From: Candidatus Melainabacteria bacterium
Lineage (GTDB): Bacteria; Cyanobacteriota; Vampirovibrionia; Gastranaerophilales; Gastranaerophilaceae
Direction of reading: 5' to 3'
Length of the DNA stretch: 64,000 nucleotides
NCBI GenBank assembly: GCA_003258725.1
Contig: QHMG01000010.1
Coordinates: forward strand, 48,679-112,678
Part shown: positions 26,791-35,846 of the stretch, piece by piece
Layout: the number at the start of each line of letters is the position of its first letter
How positions within the stretch are numbered: position 1 is the first letter of the stretch
Made by a program: the position numbers and the translations under genes
Notes under the pieces: generated by a model
What the model was told of the DNA's origin: nothing
What the model saw: only the letters and a program-made list of their open reading frames with translations
Database searches by the model: none

Positions 26791-28791
26791 ATGAATATAA
26801 AACAAAAAACAACACTAATTATAGTGATTATAATAGCTGTAATTTCACTGTTAATTGTAAATGCGTGGAATTCAGCGAGGGGAGAATCAGACGGAGTAAA
26901 GACTTATGCCGTAGCTTTGGAATACTATAAAGCAGAGGATTACCACAAAGCATATAAAGCCTTTGGCAATGTTCCTTCAAAATCGACTCTTAAGTCTGCT
27001 GCAATTTATCGTCAAGCAAAATGTGCTGAGTTTATGCAATCTCCAAAACTTACGCAAAAGCATTACAGACAATTGATTAGAAGATTTCCTGATTTTACCT
27101 TGTCTGTAAGAATAAAATATTTGTTGGCTCAAAATATTTACGAACAACACCCAAAACGTGCAAAACGTAAATTTCAATCAATAATTAAAAAATATCCAAA
27201 AAGTGAATATGCAATTGCATCTAAATACTACTTAGGTTTAATTCAATTGAGAGAATTAGAAGGGGTTACGAATCAAACGAAATTAGCTTTAGATTTGCAA
27301 AAAGCTGAGGATTATTTTAAAGACTATTTAAAAGATGCCCCTGCAGGACGTTATGCAATATATTCAATAAATAAAATCAAAGAATTAAATAGAACGACTC
27401 TTACCGGTGAAGATAATTTAATAATTGCTCGTTCGTATTACGCTTTGGGTGAATTTGATTTGGCTAAAAAACACTTAGACTCAACAAATGTCGCATATAG
27501 CTGGTGTGATATTGTAAAAAATTACTATGAATTAAGAAATTACGCAAAAGTTAGAGAGTATACTGAAAAAGGTATGGCAAGATATTCTCAATACGTAGAC
27601 AAAAAGGATATGTACAAGGCAATAGACTTGTATTTACAGTCATCTTCTGGCAATAAAAACAACGCTCTTATGTATTTGAGCGACTTGTCAAAAGGTAAAG
27701 AAGGCGAAGATTATATTCGCTACATAACTTGCCGCAACTCTGCAATTGAGCTTAAAGATCAATGTTATGCTCAATTATATCAAGATTTTCCAAAAGGACA
27801 ATTTGCCGCAGATGCTTTAGCTAATGTATTTTATTCAAATGTGAAATTTGGCAACTACAAATCTGCCCTAAAAATTGGTAAAGAACATTTGAATAAATTT
27901 CCAAAATCAAACTCAACACCACTTGTTTTGTTTTGGTTGGGAAAAACTGAAGAACGAGCAAAAAATTATGAAGACTCAAGAGTTTACTATAAACGTGTAA
28001 TGAAGGATTATCCAGATACATACTATGCTTACAGAGCTTACGTAGATATGTATAGAATTGAAAATCCTCTAATTGTAAAAGATTTAATTTTTAAACCCGT
28101 CGTATTTCCTTATGAAAAATCAAAAGACGGTAATATGGTTGTAAAACTTGCCCTTTTAAAGGATTACGGAATGGTTAATGAATTGTGCAAAAACGATAAA
28201 TTTGTACAAAGTTGGTTAGCCTATGAAGACGGAAAATACAATACTTCGGTTGTTTTGGCTCGTGACGCAATGGAAGAAATGACTGTAAAACCTCCAAAAA
28301 CTGATTTTCGCTGGAGATTAGTTTACCCAATTCACTACTACGATTATGCAAAAGAATTTGCACTAGACAACAATCCTGTATTATTATTGTCTATAATTAA
28401 GGAAGAAAGCCACTTTGATCCTAAGGCAACAAGTGGAGTTGGCGCAAAAGGCTTGATGCAATTGATGCCACAAACAGCGAGTGAAGTTAAGAATGCTTAT
28501 GGAATAGCTTCTAGTGACCCAAATTATTTGTATAATCCAAAAATTAACGTACAATTAGGTAGCTTGTATTTTTCAAAATTAAAGAAAATCAATGACGGAA
28601 GCGAATTTTATGCCGTTCTTTCTTATAACGGCGGTTTAGGAATGGTTAAATCTTGGCGAAACAAACTTACATATCAAGATAGAGATGATTTCTTAGAGCA
28701 AGTTCCATACCCAGAAACACAAGATTATTTGAAAAAAGTTTATAGAGCATATTGGAATTACGCAAGAATTTACGGTTCAGAAAATGAATAA
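26791..28791 (+). CDS. Soluble lytic transglycosylase (Slt type) with TPR-like N-terminus
   Basis: A 666-aa protein that cleaves the MurNAc-GlcNAc bond of peptidoglycan with formation of anhydro-MurNAc. Start at ATG 26791; a GTG at 26779 is less likely. One N-terminal hydrophobic segment (about 6-24) anchors or exports it. A long alpha-helical region of TPR-like hairpins (40-500) forms the Slt doughnut. The catalytic domain has IIKEESHFDPKATSG with Glu539, GAKGLMQLMPQTA, and the AVLSYNGG segment. An extended -10 (TGT-TAGAAT, 26758-26766) lies upstream, without a clear -35 or Shine-Dalgarno. Confidence 0.9.
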   Translation: MNIKQKTTLIIVIIIAVISLLIVNAWNSARGESDGVKTYAVALEYYKAEDYHKAYKAFGNVPSKSTLKSAAIYRQAKCAEFMQSPKLTQKHYRQLIRRFPDFTLSVRIKYLLAQNIYEQHPKRAKRKFQSIIKKYPKSEYAIASKYYLGLIQLRELEGVTNQTKLALDLQKAEDYFKDYLKDAPAGRYAIYSINKIKELNRTTLTGEDNLIIARSYYALGEFDLAKKHLDSTNVAYSWCDIVKNYYELRNYAKVREYTEKGMARYSQYVDKKDMYKAIDLYLQSSSGNKNNALMYLSDLSKGKEGEDYIRYITCRNSAIELKDQCYAQLYQDFPKGQFAADALANVFYSNVKFGNYKSALKIGKEHLNKFPKSNSTPLVLFWLGKTEERAKNYEDSRVYYKRVMKDYPDTYYAYRAYVDMYRIENPLIVKDLIFKPVVFPYEKSKDGNMVVKLALLKDYGMVNELCKNDKFVQSWLAYEDGKYNTSVVLARDAMEEMTVKPPKTDFRWRLVYPIHYYDYAKEFALDNNPVLLLSIIKEESHFDPKATSGVGAKGLMQLMPQTASEVKNAYGIASSDPNYLYNPKINVQLGSLYFSKLKKINDGSEFYAVLSYNGGLGMVKSWRNKLTYQDRDDFLEQVPYPETQDYLKKVYRAYWNYARIYGSENE

Positions 28792-28851
28792 CTTCGTTTT
28801 TTTCTGTGCTTGCAACATTACGTTCCTCTAAAATTTAAGGTTTTAACTCTT

Positions 28852-28967
28852 TGTCATTCTGAACTTGTTTGACAAAGCGAACAGGCGAAGTATGAGCCTT
28901 GTGAGCCTGTCCCCCGTGTGGCAGAATCTCACATTACAGAGACCCTGAAATAAATTCAGGGTGACAA
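28852..28967. repeat. Composite CACCCTGAA-type repeat, copies B and C
   Basis: TGTCATTCTGAACTTGTTT (28852-28870) opens the element; GAATCTCA (28924-28931) looks like the matching end of an interrupted unit. An inverted full unit, GAGACCCTGAA to TTCAGGGTGACAAT, occupies 28939-28967. The element lies between convergent slt and trxB and fills most of the gene-free gap 28792-28992. Confidence 0.65.
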
Positions 28968-28992
28968 TATTTAAAATTTTCAATTATTGTTA

Positions 28993-29931
28993 TTATACAG
29001 AAACAGGCTCTAGTGTTTCAATGTAACGACCTGCGTAAACTGCAGCAATTGCACCATCTGCAGCTGCGGTAATAACTTGACGTAATGGAGTTACTCGCAC
29101 ATCTCCAATAGCGTAAACACCTTTTACAGAGGTTTGCATAGCCTCATCAACAATAATGAAACCGTTTTTATCTTGTTTTACTTGACCTGTGAATAAGTCT
29201 GCATTTGGTTCAAAACCGATGTATGGAAAAATTCCGTCAATTGCTAAATCTTTTATTTCGTGAGTTTTAACGTTTTCGATAGTTGCAGATTTGACAAGAT
29301 TTTCACCATTAATTTTATTTACAATTGTGTCATATATAAATTCTAGTTTTTCGTTTTTGAATGCACGTTCTTGAACAATTTTGTCGGCTCTAAGTTCGTC
29401 TCTGCGATGAATTAGATAGACTTTTGAAGCAAATTTTGTTAAATAACTAGCTTCTTCAACGGCTGCATTACCGCCACCAACAACCGCTACAACTTTATCC
29501 TTATAGAAAGCACCGTCACAAACCGCACAGTAGCTAACTCCTCTACCAACAAATTCTTTTTCGCCTTCAACACCAAGTTTTTTAGATTGTGCGCCTGTTG
29601 CAATGATAATGGATTTTGCTTTAAATTCGCCGTTTAGTGTTGTTACAGTTTTGATATCTGAGGTTAAGTCAACACTTTGAATTTCTTCCATAGGGAATTT
29701 TTGAATACCAAACATATCTGCGTGTTCTTCAAATTTCTCCATTAAATCGTAACCGCCAATTTTAGCGAATCCTGGATAGTTTTCTAGTTCTAAGTAATTG
29801 CTAGGTTGTCCGCCAAGCATGCTAATATCAATAATAGCGGTCTTTGCAGCACTTCTAGCAGCATAAATAGCTGCGCTTAAGCCAGCTGGCCCACCGCCCA
29901 AAATTATTATGTCAAATGTTTTGTCTGTCAT
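28993..29931 (-). CDS. trxB: Thioredoxin reductase
   Basis: FAD/NADPH enzyme that reduces thioredoxin; 312 aa, standard low-Mr type. GGGPAGLSAAIYAAR (about residues 12-26) binds FAD, GGQPSNYLELENYPGF is typical of TrxB, Cys135-Ala-Val-Cys138 is the redox pair, GGGNAAVEEASYL binds NADPH and YAIGDVR the FAD near the C-terminus. AGGAT precedes the ATG. It is last in a pgi, hypothetical, trxB operon. No thioredoxin gene is in the window. Confidence 0.97.
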   Translation of the reverse strand: MTDKTFDIIILGGGPAGLSAAIYAARSAAKTAIIDISMLGGQPSNYLELENYPGFAKIGGYDLMEKFEEHADMFGIQKFPMEEIQSVDLTSDIKTVTTLNGEFKAKSIIIATGAQSKKLGVEGEKEFVGRGVSYCAVCDGAFYKDKVVAVVGGGNAAVEEASYLTKFASKVYLIHRRDELRADKIVQERAFKNEKLEFIYDTIVNKINGENLVKSATIENVKTHEIKDLAIDGIFPYIGFEPNADLFTGQVKQDKNGFIIVDEAMQTSVKGVYAIGDVRVTPLRQVITAAADGAIAAVYAGRYIETLEPVSV

Positions 29932-29943
29932 TTTGTAAATCCT

Positions 29944-30444
29944 CTAATATATGCTAGTGCCAGAAATCTTTTGGCCTTCTATTGTATATTTTGCCTTCTT
30001 TATAACAATTTCGTATTGATCACCATAAATTTTCTTTTGTGTTAGTGTTAATTCATTCGTACCTGTGAAAGTGTTACCGTTTAAGTGTAATTTGACTGTA
30101 TCTGTCAACTTGAAATTATCTTCTTTTTCTTGATGTGTAAAAGTAATGTCATTATTGTTGACGTCGTTTAAGTAAATCTCCGCAACTGCTCCAGTCATTG
30201 GATTTCTAAGTTCTATGACGTTGCCACTACGTCTTAAGTTCCACATGTCGGCACTAGAAGGTTTAAAATTTTTTGGTGAATCTGTTGTGACAAGAGTCGA
30301 TTTTACCTGCCAAGTGCCGAAAAACTGTTTCGGCACGCTGTTTATCTTAGAGACACCAGCTTTTAAGACAATTGAGTCTTGTGCAAAAACAGTTATCGAA
30401 CTTGTTAAAAATAATATTAATACTGTGATTAATAGTTTTTTCAT
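29944..30444 (-). CDS. Exported protein of unknown function, small beta-rich
   Basis: A 166-aa protein with a clear signal peptide (lysines then residues about 5-20, cleavage near VFAQ). The mature part is rich in alternating hydrophobic and polar residues (FGTWQVKSTLVT, NVIELRNPMTGAVAEIYL, YTIEGQKISGTSIY) and could be a lipocalin-like barrel. FFGTWQV is reminiscent of lipocalin-like openings, but I do not recognise the family. The ATG is 7 bases after the pgi stop with no Shine-Dalgarno, suggesting translational coupling; trxB follows 12 bases later. Confidence 0.55.
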   Translation of the reverse strand: MKKLLITVLILFLTSSITVFAQDSIVLKAGVSKINSVPKQFFGTWQVKSTLVTTDSPKNFKPSSADMWNLRRSGNVIELRNPMTGAVAEIYLNDVNNNDITFTHQEKEDNFKLTDTVKLHLNGNTFTGTNELTLTQKKIYGDQYEIVIKKAKYTIEGQKISGTSIY

Positions 30445-30451
30445 TTAATTA

Positions 30452-31843
30452 TTATTTTTGTTTTTCCATTTTTTCTTTAAGAGCTTTAGCAGATTCTTCG
30501 TAACCAGCTCTGCCCATTAAAGCGTAAGTATAGTTTTTAGCTTGTTCAACACCAGGTTGGTTGAAAGTATTTATGTTGTATAACTCACCAGCAATAGCTG
30601 TTTGAACTTCAAGCATATAAAGTAATTGAGCTACGTTATAAGCATTAACTTTTGGTAAGCTGATAGTTACTGTTGGACGTTTGTAGTCAGATAAAGCAAC
30701 TCTTGTAGAATCAGCTTCAGCGTTGATTAATTGGTTGATAGTTTTACCACCTAAGTAGCCAATACCTGTGTAATCAAAGATATGAGGAATTTCTAAAGTA
30801 TTGTCGAATTCTTCAACTCTGATGAAGTTAATAACTTTGTCGTTTGGACCTTCGTTGTAAAGTTGAATTTGAGAGTGTTGGTCTGTTGCACCTAGAGCCT
30901 TGATTGGAGTAGGACCACAGTTTACTTTTTTACCCTTGTTGTTTTCTTCTTTACCTAAAGATTCTGCCCACAATTGAACATACCAATCAGAGATGTATTT
31001 CAATCTGCTTGAATATGGCATCATAACTGATAAGTTTTTACCTTTTTTTGTATCCATTAAGTAGTGAATTAATGCATTTTGAGCAGCGATGTTATTGTGG
31101 ATATCAGTATTTTTAAGGGCTAAATCCATATCTTTAACACCATTCATCATTTCTTCAATATCAATACCTACTAAAGCGAATGGTAATAAGCCTACTGCTG
31201 AGAATACTGAGAAACGACCGCCAACATCATCAGGAACTACAAATGTCTTGTAGCCTTCTTGGTCAGCTAATTGTCTTAAGATACCTGTTTTTTGGTCTGT
31301 TGTAGCAACAATATTTTTTCTGTAATCATTACCTAATTGTTGTTCTAGTAAATTTTTAACAATCATGTATTGTGACATTGTTTCAGCTGTAGAACCAGAT
31401 TTAGTGATTACGTTAACTAAAGTTCTCTTTAAGTCTAGAACTTGTAACAAACCTGTAATTTGGTCTGGGTCGATGTTATCCAAGAAGAAGATTCTTGGCA
31501 TACCGCCACGTTGTTCAGGTGTTAATAAATTCCAATATGGTTTCAATAATGCTTCTGTAACTGCGATACCGCCTAAAGCAGAACCACCAATACCTAATAC
31601 TAATACATTGTCAAATCTGCCTTTTACCATTGCGGCAAATTCTTTTACATACCAAACTGTTTCTTCGTTGTAACCAAGGTTCATCCATTGTAACCATTGA
31701 CCTTGTTTGTCTTTTCTTTGGTTTAAGTCTTTAATAATTTTTTCGATGTCATTTTTGTAGCTAGAAAATTCTTTTTCTAAATTTAAACCATGATCCTTGC
31801 CGATGACACTAGCATCAACATTGTTGTAGTTAAGAGTAATCAT
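30452..31843 (-). CDS. pgi: Glucose-6-phosphate isomerase
   Basis: Interconverts glucose-6-phosphate and fructose-6-phosphate. The second in-frame ATG (31843) is chosen since GGAGAAAG lies just upstream of it and would be inside the gene if ATG 31855 were used; 463 aa, the short bacterial type. VLGIGGSALGGIAV and ITKSGSTAETMSQ form the SIS sugar-phosphate sites; VGGRFSVFSAVGLLPFALVG and the ATDQHSQIQLYNEG segment hold catalytic Arg/Glu and His. A C-terminal GVEQAKNY has the active Lys. It is first in the operon with the exported protein and trxB. Confidence 0.96.
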   Translation of the reverse strand: MITLNYNNVDASVIGKDHGLNLEKEFSSYKNDIEKIIKDLNQRKDKQGQWLQWMNLGYNEETVWYVKEFAAMVKGRFDNVLVLGIGGSALGGIAVTEALLKPYWNLLTPEQRGGMPRIFFLDNIDPDQITGLLQVLDLKRTLVNVITKSGSTAETMSQYMIVKNLLEQQLGNDYRKNIVATTDQKTGILRQLADQEGYKTFVVPDDVGGRFSVFSAVGLLPFALVGIDIEEMMNGVKDMDLALKNTDIHNNIAAQNALIHYLMDTKKGKNLSVMMPYSSRLKYISDWYVQLWAESLGKEENNKGKKVNCGPTPIKALGATDQHSQIQLYNEGPNDKVINFIRVEEFDNTLEIPHIFDYTGIGYLGGKTINQLINAEADSTRVALSDYKRPTVTISLPKVNAYNVAQLLYMLEVQTAIAGELYNINTFNQPGVEQAKNYTYALMGRAGYEESAKALKEKMEKQK

Positions 31844-31888
31844 TTCTTTCTCCATTATTTATTGTACGTTGTGTTTATTTAATTACAC

Positions 31889-31917
31889 CAAAAAATGCAC
31901 TTATTGAGTGCATTTTT
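31889..31917 (-). terminator. Rho-independent terminator
   Basis: AAAAATGCACT, loop, AGTGCATTTTT in the gap 31856-31977. It lies after the minus-strand gene ending at 31978 and before pgi, so it separates these two transcription units. Confidence 0.8.
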
Positions 31918-31977
31918 ATTGTACTATCGTAAAATTTTATTTTAAACATTTTAATTTAAAATGTAACAAAACTTAGT

Positions 31978-32682
31978 TTATCTAAAATGATTTTGGAAGG
32001 ATTTGTATGATTTAATTTTTCCTTGCTCCTTGTACAATTTTACGAAATTTTGTTGAGCTTGTTGATAGTTCAAAATTGTAATTTCAATTGATTTGTTCAA
32101 AAGCACAAAGAAAACTGGTAAAGCGATAGTTACAGTCAGTACCATGATAATAATTTGTCTTGTAAATTTTGCACGTTCTCTCATTTCACGACGTTTTCGA
32201 GAGGCTTCATCTTGCTCGTGAAGAACTTTGTTTATTAATTTTTTTCTATCTTTTATTGACAGATTGTCAATAAAGTCAATATTATCAGGTTCAATGTAAA
32301 TTACATATTTTTTCTCACCTTCTTGAAGTTTTAATTTTTCTTGAGGTGGTGCGGGTTGATTAGGTACTGCCAAAGGTGTTGTTGGAGTTCCTAAGTCTGG
32401 AACTTGAGGTGTTTTTGTTGGAGTCTGAGATGTAAAAGTTGGAATATCAAGAAGTGAAGAAATATCCTCTTTTTTCTCCTCAACTGGTTGAGGCTCTGGA
32501 GTAACAGCAGATGGCTCTGGAGTGTATTCAACATTTTCGGTATCCATTATGTGTTGCTTAAGTTGAGCTTGAAGTGCATCAATGTCAATGTTGTCATCAA
32601 ACTCAATTTCTTCGTCTATATTATTAATTTGAAATGCTGTATTTTCTGGATTTATACCGTTATTATCCTTGTTTTGTTCCAA
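31978..32682 (-). CDS. Acidic/proline-rich protein with C-terminal transmembrane segment, unknown function
   Basis: A 234-aa protein starting at TTG (32682) with GAGGT seven bases upstream. The first about 125 residues are disordered-looking, rich in Glu, Asp, Pro and Thr; about 125-165 form a charged helical segment (DRKKLINKVLHEQDEASRKRR); one hydrophobic helix spans about 170-195; a basic tail of about 35 residues ends the protein. That suggests a tail-side membrane anchor with a long cytoplasmic N-terminus. Family not recognised. It is a single-gene unit ended by the hairpin at 31889-31917. Confidence 0.5.
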   Translation of the reverse strand: MEQNKDNNGINPENTAFQINNIDEEIEFDDNIDIDALQAQLKQHIMDTENVEYTPEPSAVTPEPQPVEEKKEDISSLLDIPTFTSQTPTKTPQVPDLGTPTTPLAVPNQPAPPQEKLKLQEGEKKYVIYIEPDNIDFIDNLSIKDRKKLINKVLHEQDEASRKRREMRERAKFTRQIIIMVLTVTIALPVFFVLLNKSIEITILNYQQAQQNFVKLYKEQGKIKSYKSFQNHFR

Positions 32683-32771
32683 AATGTTACCTCATTTTTT
32701 ATGTTCATGATAAACTTTAATTATTAATATATTATAAATTATATTAATCCAATTATCAATAAGCGAAATAG

Positions 32772-33800
32772 ATGAAAGTTATGAATATTGAAAAACAAAA
32801 ATTAGTAAATTATATTAAGAAATTAAGTGAAGCCAAAATCCTTGTTGTAGGTGATATTGCTATTGACGAAATGGTTTACGGTGATACAGAAAGAATTTCA
32901 AGAGAAGCTCCGGTTCTTATTCTGCAACACACTCATACTAATATAATTTTGGGTGCTGCTTCAAACGCCGCTCACAACGCATCTATGATTAACAATGGAA
33001 AGGTTAGTGTAATAGGTGTTGTTGGTGATGATTATCAAGCTACTCAATTAATCAAAGCCTTTGAAGATGCAAATGTAAACTGTGAATATTTGGTTGAAGA
33101 AGCAGGCAGAAAAACAGTTACAAAAACTAGAATTTCAGGCTCTTGCTCTCAATCAGTTACACAGCAAATTGTAAGAATTGATAGGCAAACAAAAGCTCCT
33201 ATCAAAAAAGAAACAGAAGATAAAATTATTAAAGAATTGGAAAAGGCAATTCCAGAACACGATGCTGTAATTTTATCTGATTATCACATTGGCGTTTTAA
33301 CTTCAAATGTTGTAAATAAAGCCGTTGAATTAGCAAATAAATATAACAAGGTTATAGTAGTTGATGCTCAAAAAGACCTATCAAACTACAAAAATGTAAC
33401 TTCAATGACTCCAAACTTACCAGATACTCAAAAATTTGTAGGATATGAATTGGATTCATTTGAAAAAATTACAAAAGCCGGAAATGAAATTATTTCAGAA
33501 ACAAACGCTAAGGCTGTTTTAATCACTTGTGGTTCTGATGGCATGGTGGTTGTAAACTCAGACGGTACATCAGAAAAAATACCTGTATTTAACCGCTCAA
33601 AAGTGTTTGATGTTACTGGTGCTGGTGATACAGTTACAGCTATTTATACACTAGGACTTGCAATTGGTGCTGAACCTGTCTATGCGGCAGTTATTGGTAA
33701 CATAGCTGCAAGTATTGTAATCAAACAATTTGGATGTGCCACAACAACTGTTGATGAAATACTTGAAACTTTAGAAAAAATCAATTTAAAAGGAGAATAA
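32772..33800 (+). CDS. D-glycero-beta-D-manno-heptose-7-phosphate kinase (RfaE1/HldA-like)
   Basis: PfkB-family sugar kinase of 342 aa for ADP-heptose synthesis, the LPS inner-core precursor. AKILVVGDIAIDEMVYG, then ERISREAPVLIL (about residues 40-50) are typical of RfaE domain I, as is GAASNAAHNASMI. The second PfkB signature DVTGAGDTVTAIYTLGLA carries the catalytic Asp. No fused adenylyltransferase domain is present, so this is the one-domain HldA-like form. ATG 32772 or ATG 32781 could be the start; neither has a good Shine-Dalgarno. The next gene follows after 4 bases. Confidence 0.82.
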   Translation: MKVMNIEKQKLVNYIKKLSEAKILVVGDIAIDEMVYGDTERISREAPVLILQHTHTNIILGAASNAAHNASMINNGKVSVIGVVGDDYQATQLIKAFEDANVNCEYLVEEAGRKTVTKTRISGSCSQSVTQQIVRIDRQTKAPIKKETEDKIIKELEKAIPEHDAVILSDYHIGVLTSNVVNKAVELANKYNKVIVVDAQKDLSNYKNVTSMTPNLPDTQKFVGYELDSFEKITKAGNEIISETNAKAVLITCGSDGMVVVNSDGTSEKIPVFNRSKVFDVTGAGDTVTAIYTLGLAIGAEPVYAAVIGNIAASIVIKQFGCATTTVDEILETLEKINLKGE

Positions 33801-33804
33801 TGAT

Positions 33805-34440
33805 ATGGAAAAATTAAAAGAACTTTTAAAAGAAGTGAATACGACAGACTGGATTATTGTGGGTGGTATTGTTTTAGCACTTGTAGTCGGTGTTTTAACT
33901 TTCTCTCACTTCCGTCAAACAGCAGATAAACAAATTGAAGCAACTGCAACTATTGGATTTCAAGTATTCTTAAGAGGTGTAACTCTTACGACAAATGAAT
34001 CTCCAATTCTTCCAAATTCAGAAACATTTATTACAATTAGAAATGTTCCTTATACAAATTTGAAAGTTGCAGATGTTAGAATTGATTCTAAAAAGACAGT
34101 AATGCCAAACCCTCGTGGTGGTAAAGAGCCATTTGTTATGGTTGATGATTACTCTCAAGCCTTTTTGTATGATATGGTTGTTACAATTATTGTTGACAAG
34201 GCTAAAATTACAAAAGACGGTGCAGTTATCGGTGGTAACAAAATTAAAATCGGCTTGCCTGTGACATTAGAAGGTCCAAGCTACAAATTGAACGGTACTG
34301 TTTCAGATGTTAGAATTTTACAACCAACAGCCCCTCAAGGTGGTCAACCTCAATACGGTCAACAAGCACCTCAACAAGCACCACAACAAGGTGCACCAGC
34401 ACAACCTAATGTTAACAAACAAGAAGGAAATATGGGTTAA
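33805..34440 (+). CDS. DUF4330-type membrane-anchored protein
   Basis: A 211-aa protein with AGGAG upstream. One hydrophobic segment (about residues 17-34) follows a short acidic N-terminus; the outside part is beta-rich, and GNKIKIGLPVTLEGPSYKLNGTVSDVRIL (about 143-172; key residues GN, IKIG, LEG, Y, G) is the pattern I associate with DUF4330, a family known from cyanobacteria and Firmicutes. The tail is Gln/Pro/Gly-rich. It sits between a heptose kinase and an O-antigen ligase-like gene with gaps of 4 and 6 bases, so a role in LPS or glycan export is likely but unproven. Confidence 0.65.
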   Translation: MEKLKELLKEVNTTDWIIVGGIVLALVVGVLTFSHFRQTADKQIEATATIGFQVFLRGVTLTTNESPILPNSETFITIRNVPYTNLKVADVRIDSKKTVMPNPRGGKEPFVMVDDYSQAFLYDMVVTIIVDKAKITKDGAVIGGNKIKIGLPVTLEGPSYKLNGTVSDVRILQPTAPQGGQPQYGQQAPQQAPQQGAPAQPNVNKQEGNMG

Positions 34441-34446
34441 TAAACG

Positions 34447-35775
34447 ATGTTTAATAAACTTTTTACATTCATTCAATCTAAAACAGAAGGTTTGTATAAC
34501 GGCAGTTTTATTTTTAAACAGTTAGATACGCTAATATTGTACTCAATATTAGCGGTCTTTCTTGTTTCGACTTTCGCTCAATCTGAGAAGATTGCAATTT
34601 TTGCGATGATTGCAATTGTTTTAACTTTCATCAAATTGTTGGTTAAAAAAGGCGAAAAGTTAGAATGTAATAAGTTTGAAATATTTTTACTAGCATATTT
34701 TATGTTGGTAATTGTTAGCTTGTTTGGCTCAACAATGTTTAGTTTGAGCTTGCATGGATTTTTAAAATTGCTTGTGTACTTTGGTTTTTACTTATCATTA
34801 GTACAATATTTAAAAAATAATAAAGACAAAATTTGGTGGATATTACTTACAATTGGCGCATGTGTGTCTTACGAAACTATTCAAGGGATTTTGCAATCTG
34901 TAATTAGACCAGATGAAATCTCTACTTGGCAAGATACATCATACTTGAACCCAGAACAAGTAATGTCAAGAGTCTACGGAACTTTGAAGCCTCTAAATCC
35001 AAACCTTATGGGTGGATATATGGTGGCTACAATTCCTGTATTGTTTGGTATTTTAGCTCATGAGGTTTATAATAAACGTTATGAAAACTCTATTGTACTG
35101 CTTGTTTTAACTTTGCTTTCAATGTATGTGTTATTTGCAACAGGTTGTAGAGGTTCATATTTAGGGCTTTTTGCAGTAATTTTAACTCTTGTTGGAATTT
35201 CAGCAAAATTCTTCTGGAAAGATTATAAAAAAATATACATGTCAGTAGTTGGTGGTGCGGTTGCTTTAGGGACACTTTTAATCCTTGCAAAGGCTTCACT
35301 AAGAGCAAGAATCTTCTCAATTTTTGCAATGAGAACGGATAGTTCAAACTCTTTCAGATTTAATGTTTATCATTCTTGTATTGATATGGTTAAGGATAAT
35401 TGGTTACTTGGAATTGGCTTAGGCAATCAAAATTTTCGTGAAATTTATGGTTTGTATATGAAAACAGGCTTTGATGCATTAAGTGCATATAATATTTATT
35501 TGGAAACTGCAGTTGAAAGCGGAATTTTCGCCTTGCTAGCCTTCTTAGCCTTTTTAGGACTAGCTTTGTATACCGCTTTTGAACATATTAAATATTCAAA
35601 TGATACAAAATCTTTAATTTTTACAATAACTGCGGTTACATCAATAATTGGCTTGATGGTTCATGGCTTTGTTGATACGGTATTTTTTAGACCACAAATT
35701 CACTTTGTGTTCTGGACAATGGTTGCAATTATTAGTGTAGAAACAAAACCTTCAAAATTCAGTATTAACAATTAA
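34447..35775 (+). CDS. O-antigen ligase/Wzy_C family membrane protein
   Basis: A 442-aa polytopic protein with ten or more hydrophobic helices. ATGCRGSYLGLFAVILTLVG is the conserved ligase/polymerase helix with its Arg and Gly, followed by a long loop containing NSFRFNVYHSCIDMVKDNWLLGIGLGNQNF and a later YNIYLETAVESGIFALLAF; this is the Wzy_C signature order (GxRG, then LxGxGxGNF, then HNxYL-like). Such proteins join O-antigen to lipid A-core (WaaL) or polymerise repeat units (Wzy). Which one cannot be told from sequence. It is third in the heptose kinase operon. Confidence 0.78.
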   Translation: MFNKLFTFIQSKTEGLYNGSFIFKQLDTLILYSILAVFLVSTFAQSEKIAIFAMIAIVLTFIKLLVKKGEKLECNKFEIFLLAYFMLVIVSLFGSTMFSLSLHGFLKLLVYFGFYLSLVQYLKNNKDKIWWILLTIGACVSYETIQGILQSVIRPDEISTWQDTSYLNPEQVMSRVYGTLKPLNPNLMGGYMVATIPVLFGILAHEVYNKRYENSIVLLVLTLLSMYVLFATGCRGSYLGLFAVILTLVGISAKFFWKDYKKIYMSVVGGAVALGTLLILAKASLRARIFSIFAMRTDSSNSFRFNVYHSCIDMVKDNWLLGIGLGNQNFREIYGLYMKTGFDALSAYNIYLETAVESGIFALLAFLAFLGLALYTAFEHIKYSNDTKSLIFTITAVTSIIGLMVHGFVDTVFFRPQIHFVFWTMVAIISVETKPSKFSINN

Positions 35776-35846
35776 TTATAACCTTTTTGTTGCTTGATTT
35801 TGTTTCAAGTTTGATATAAGATTTTCGCTGTAAAAGGGCGGTTGGA

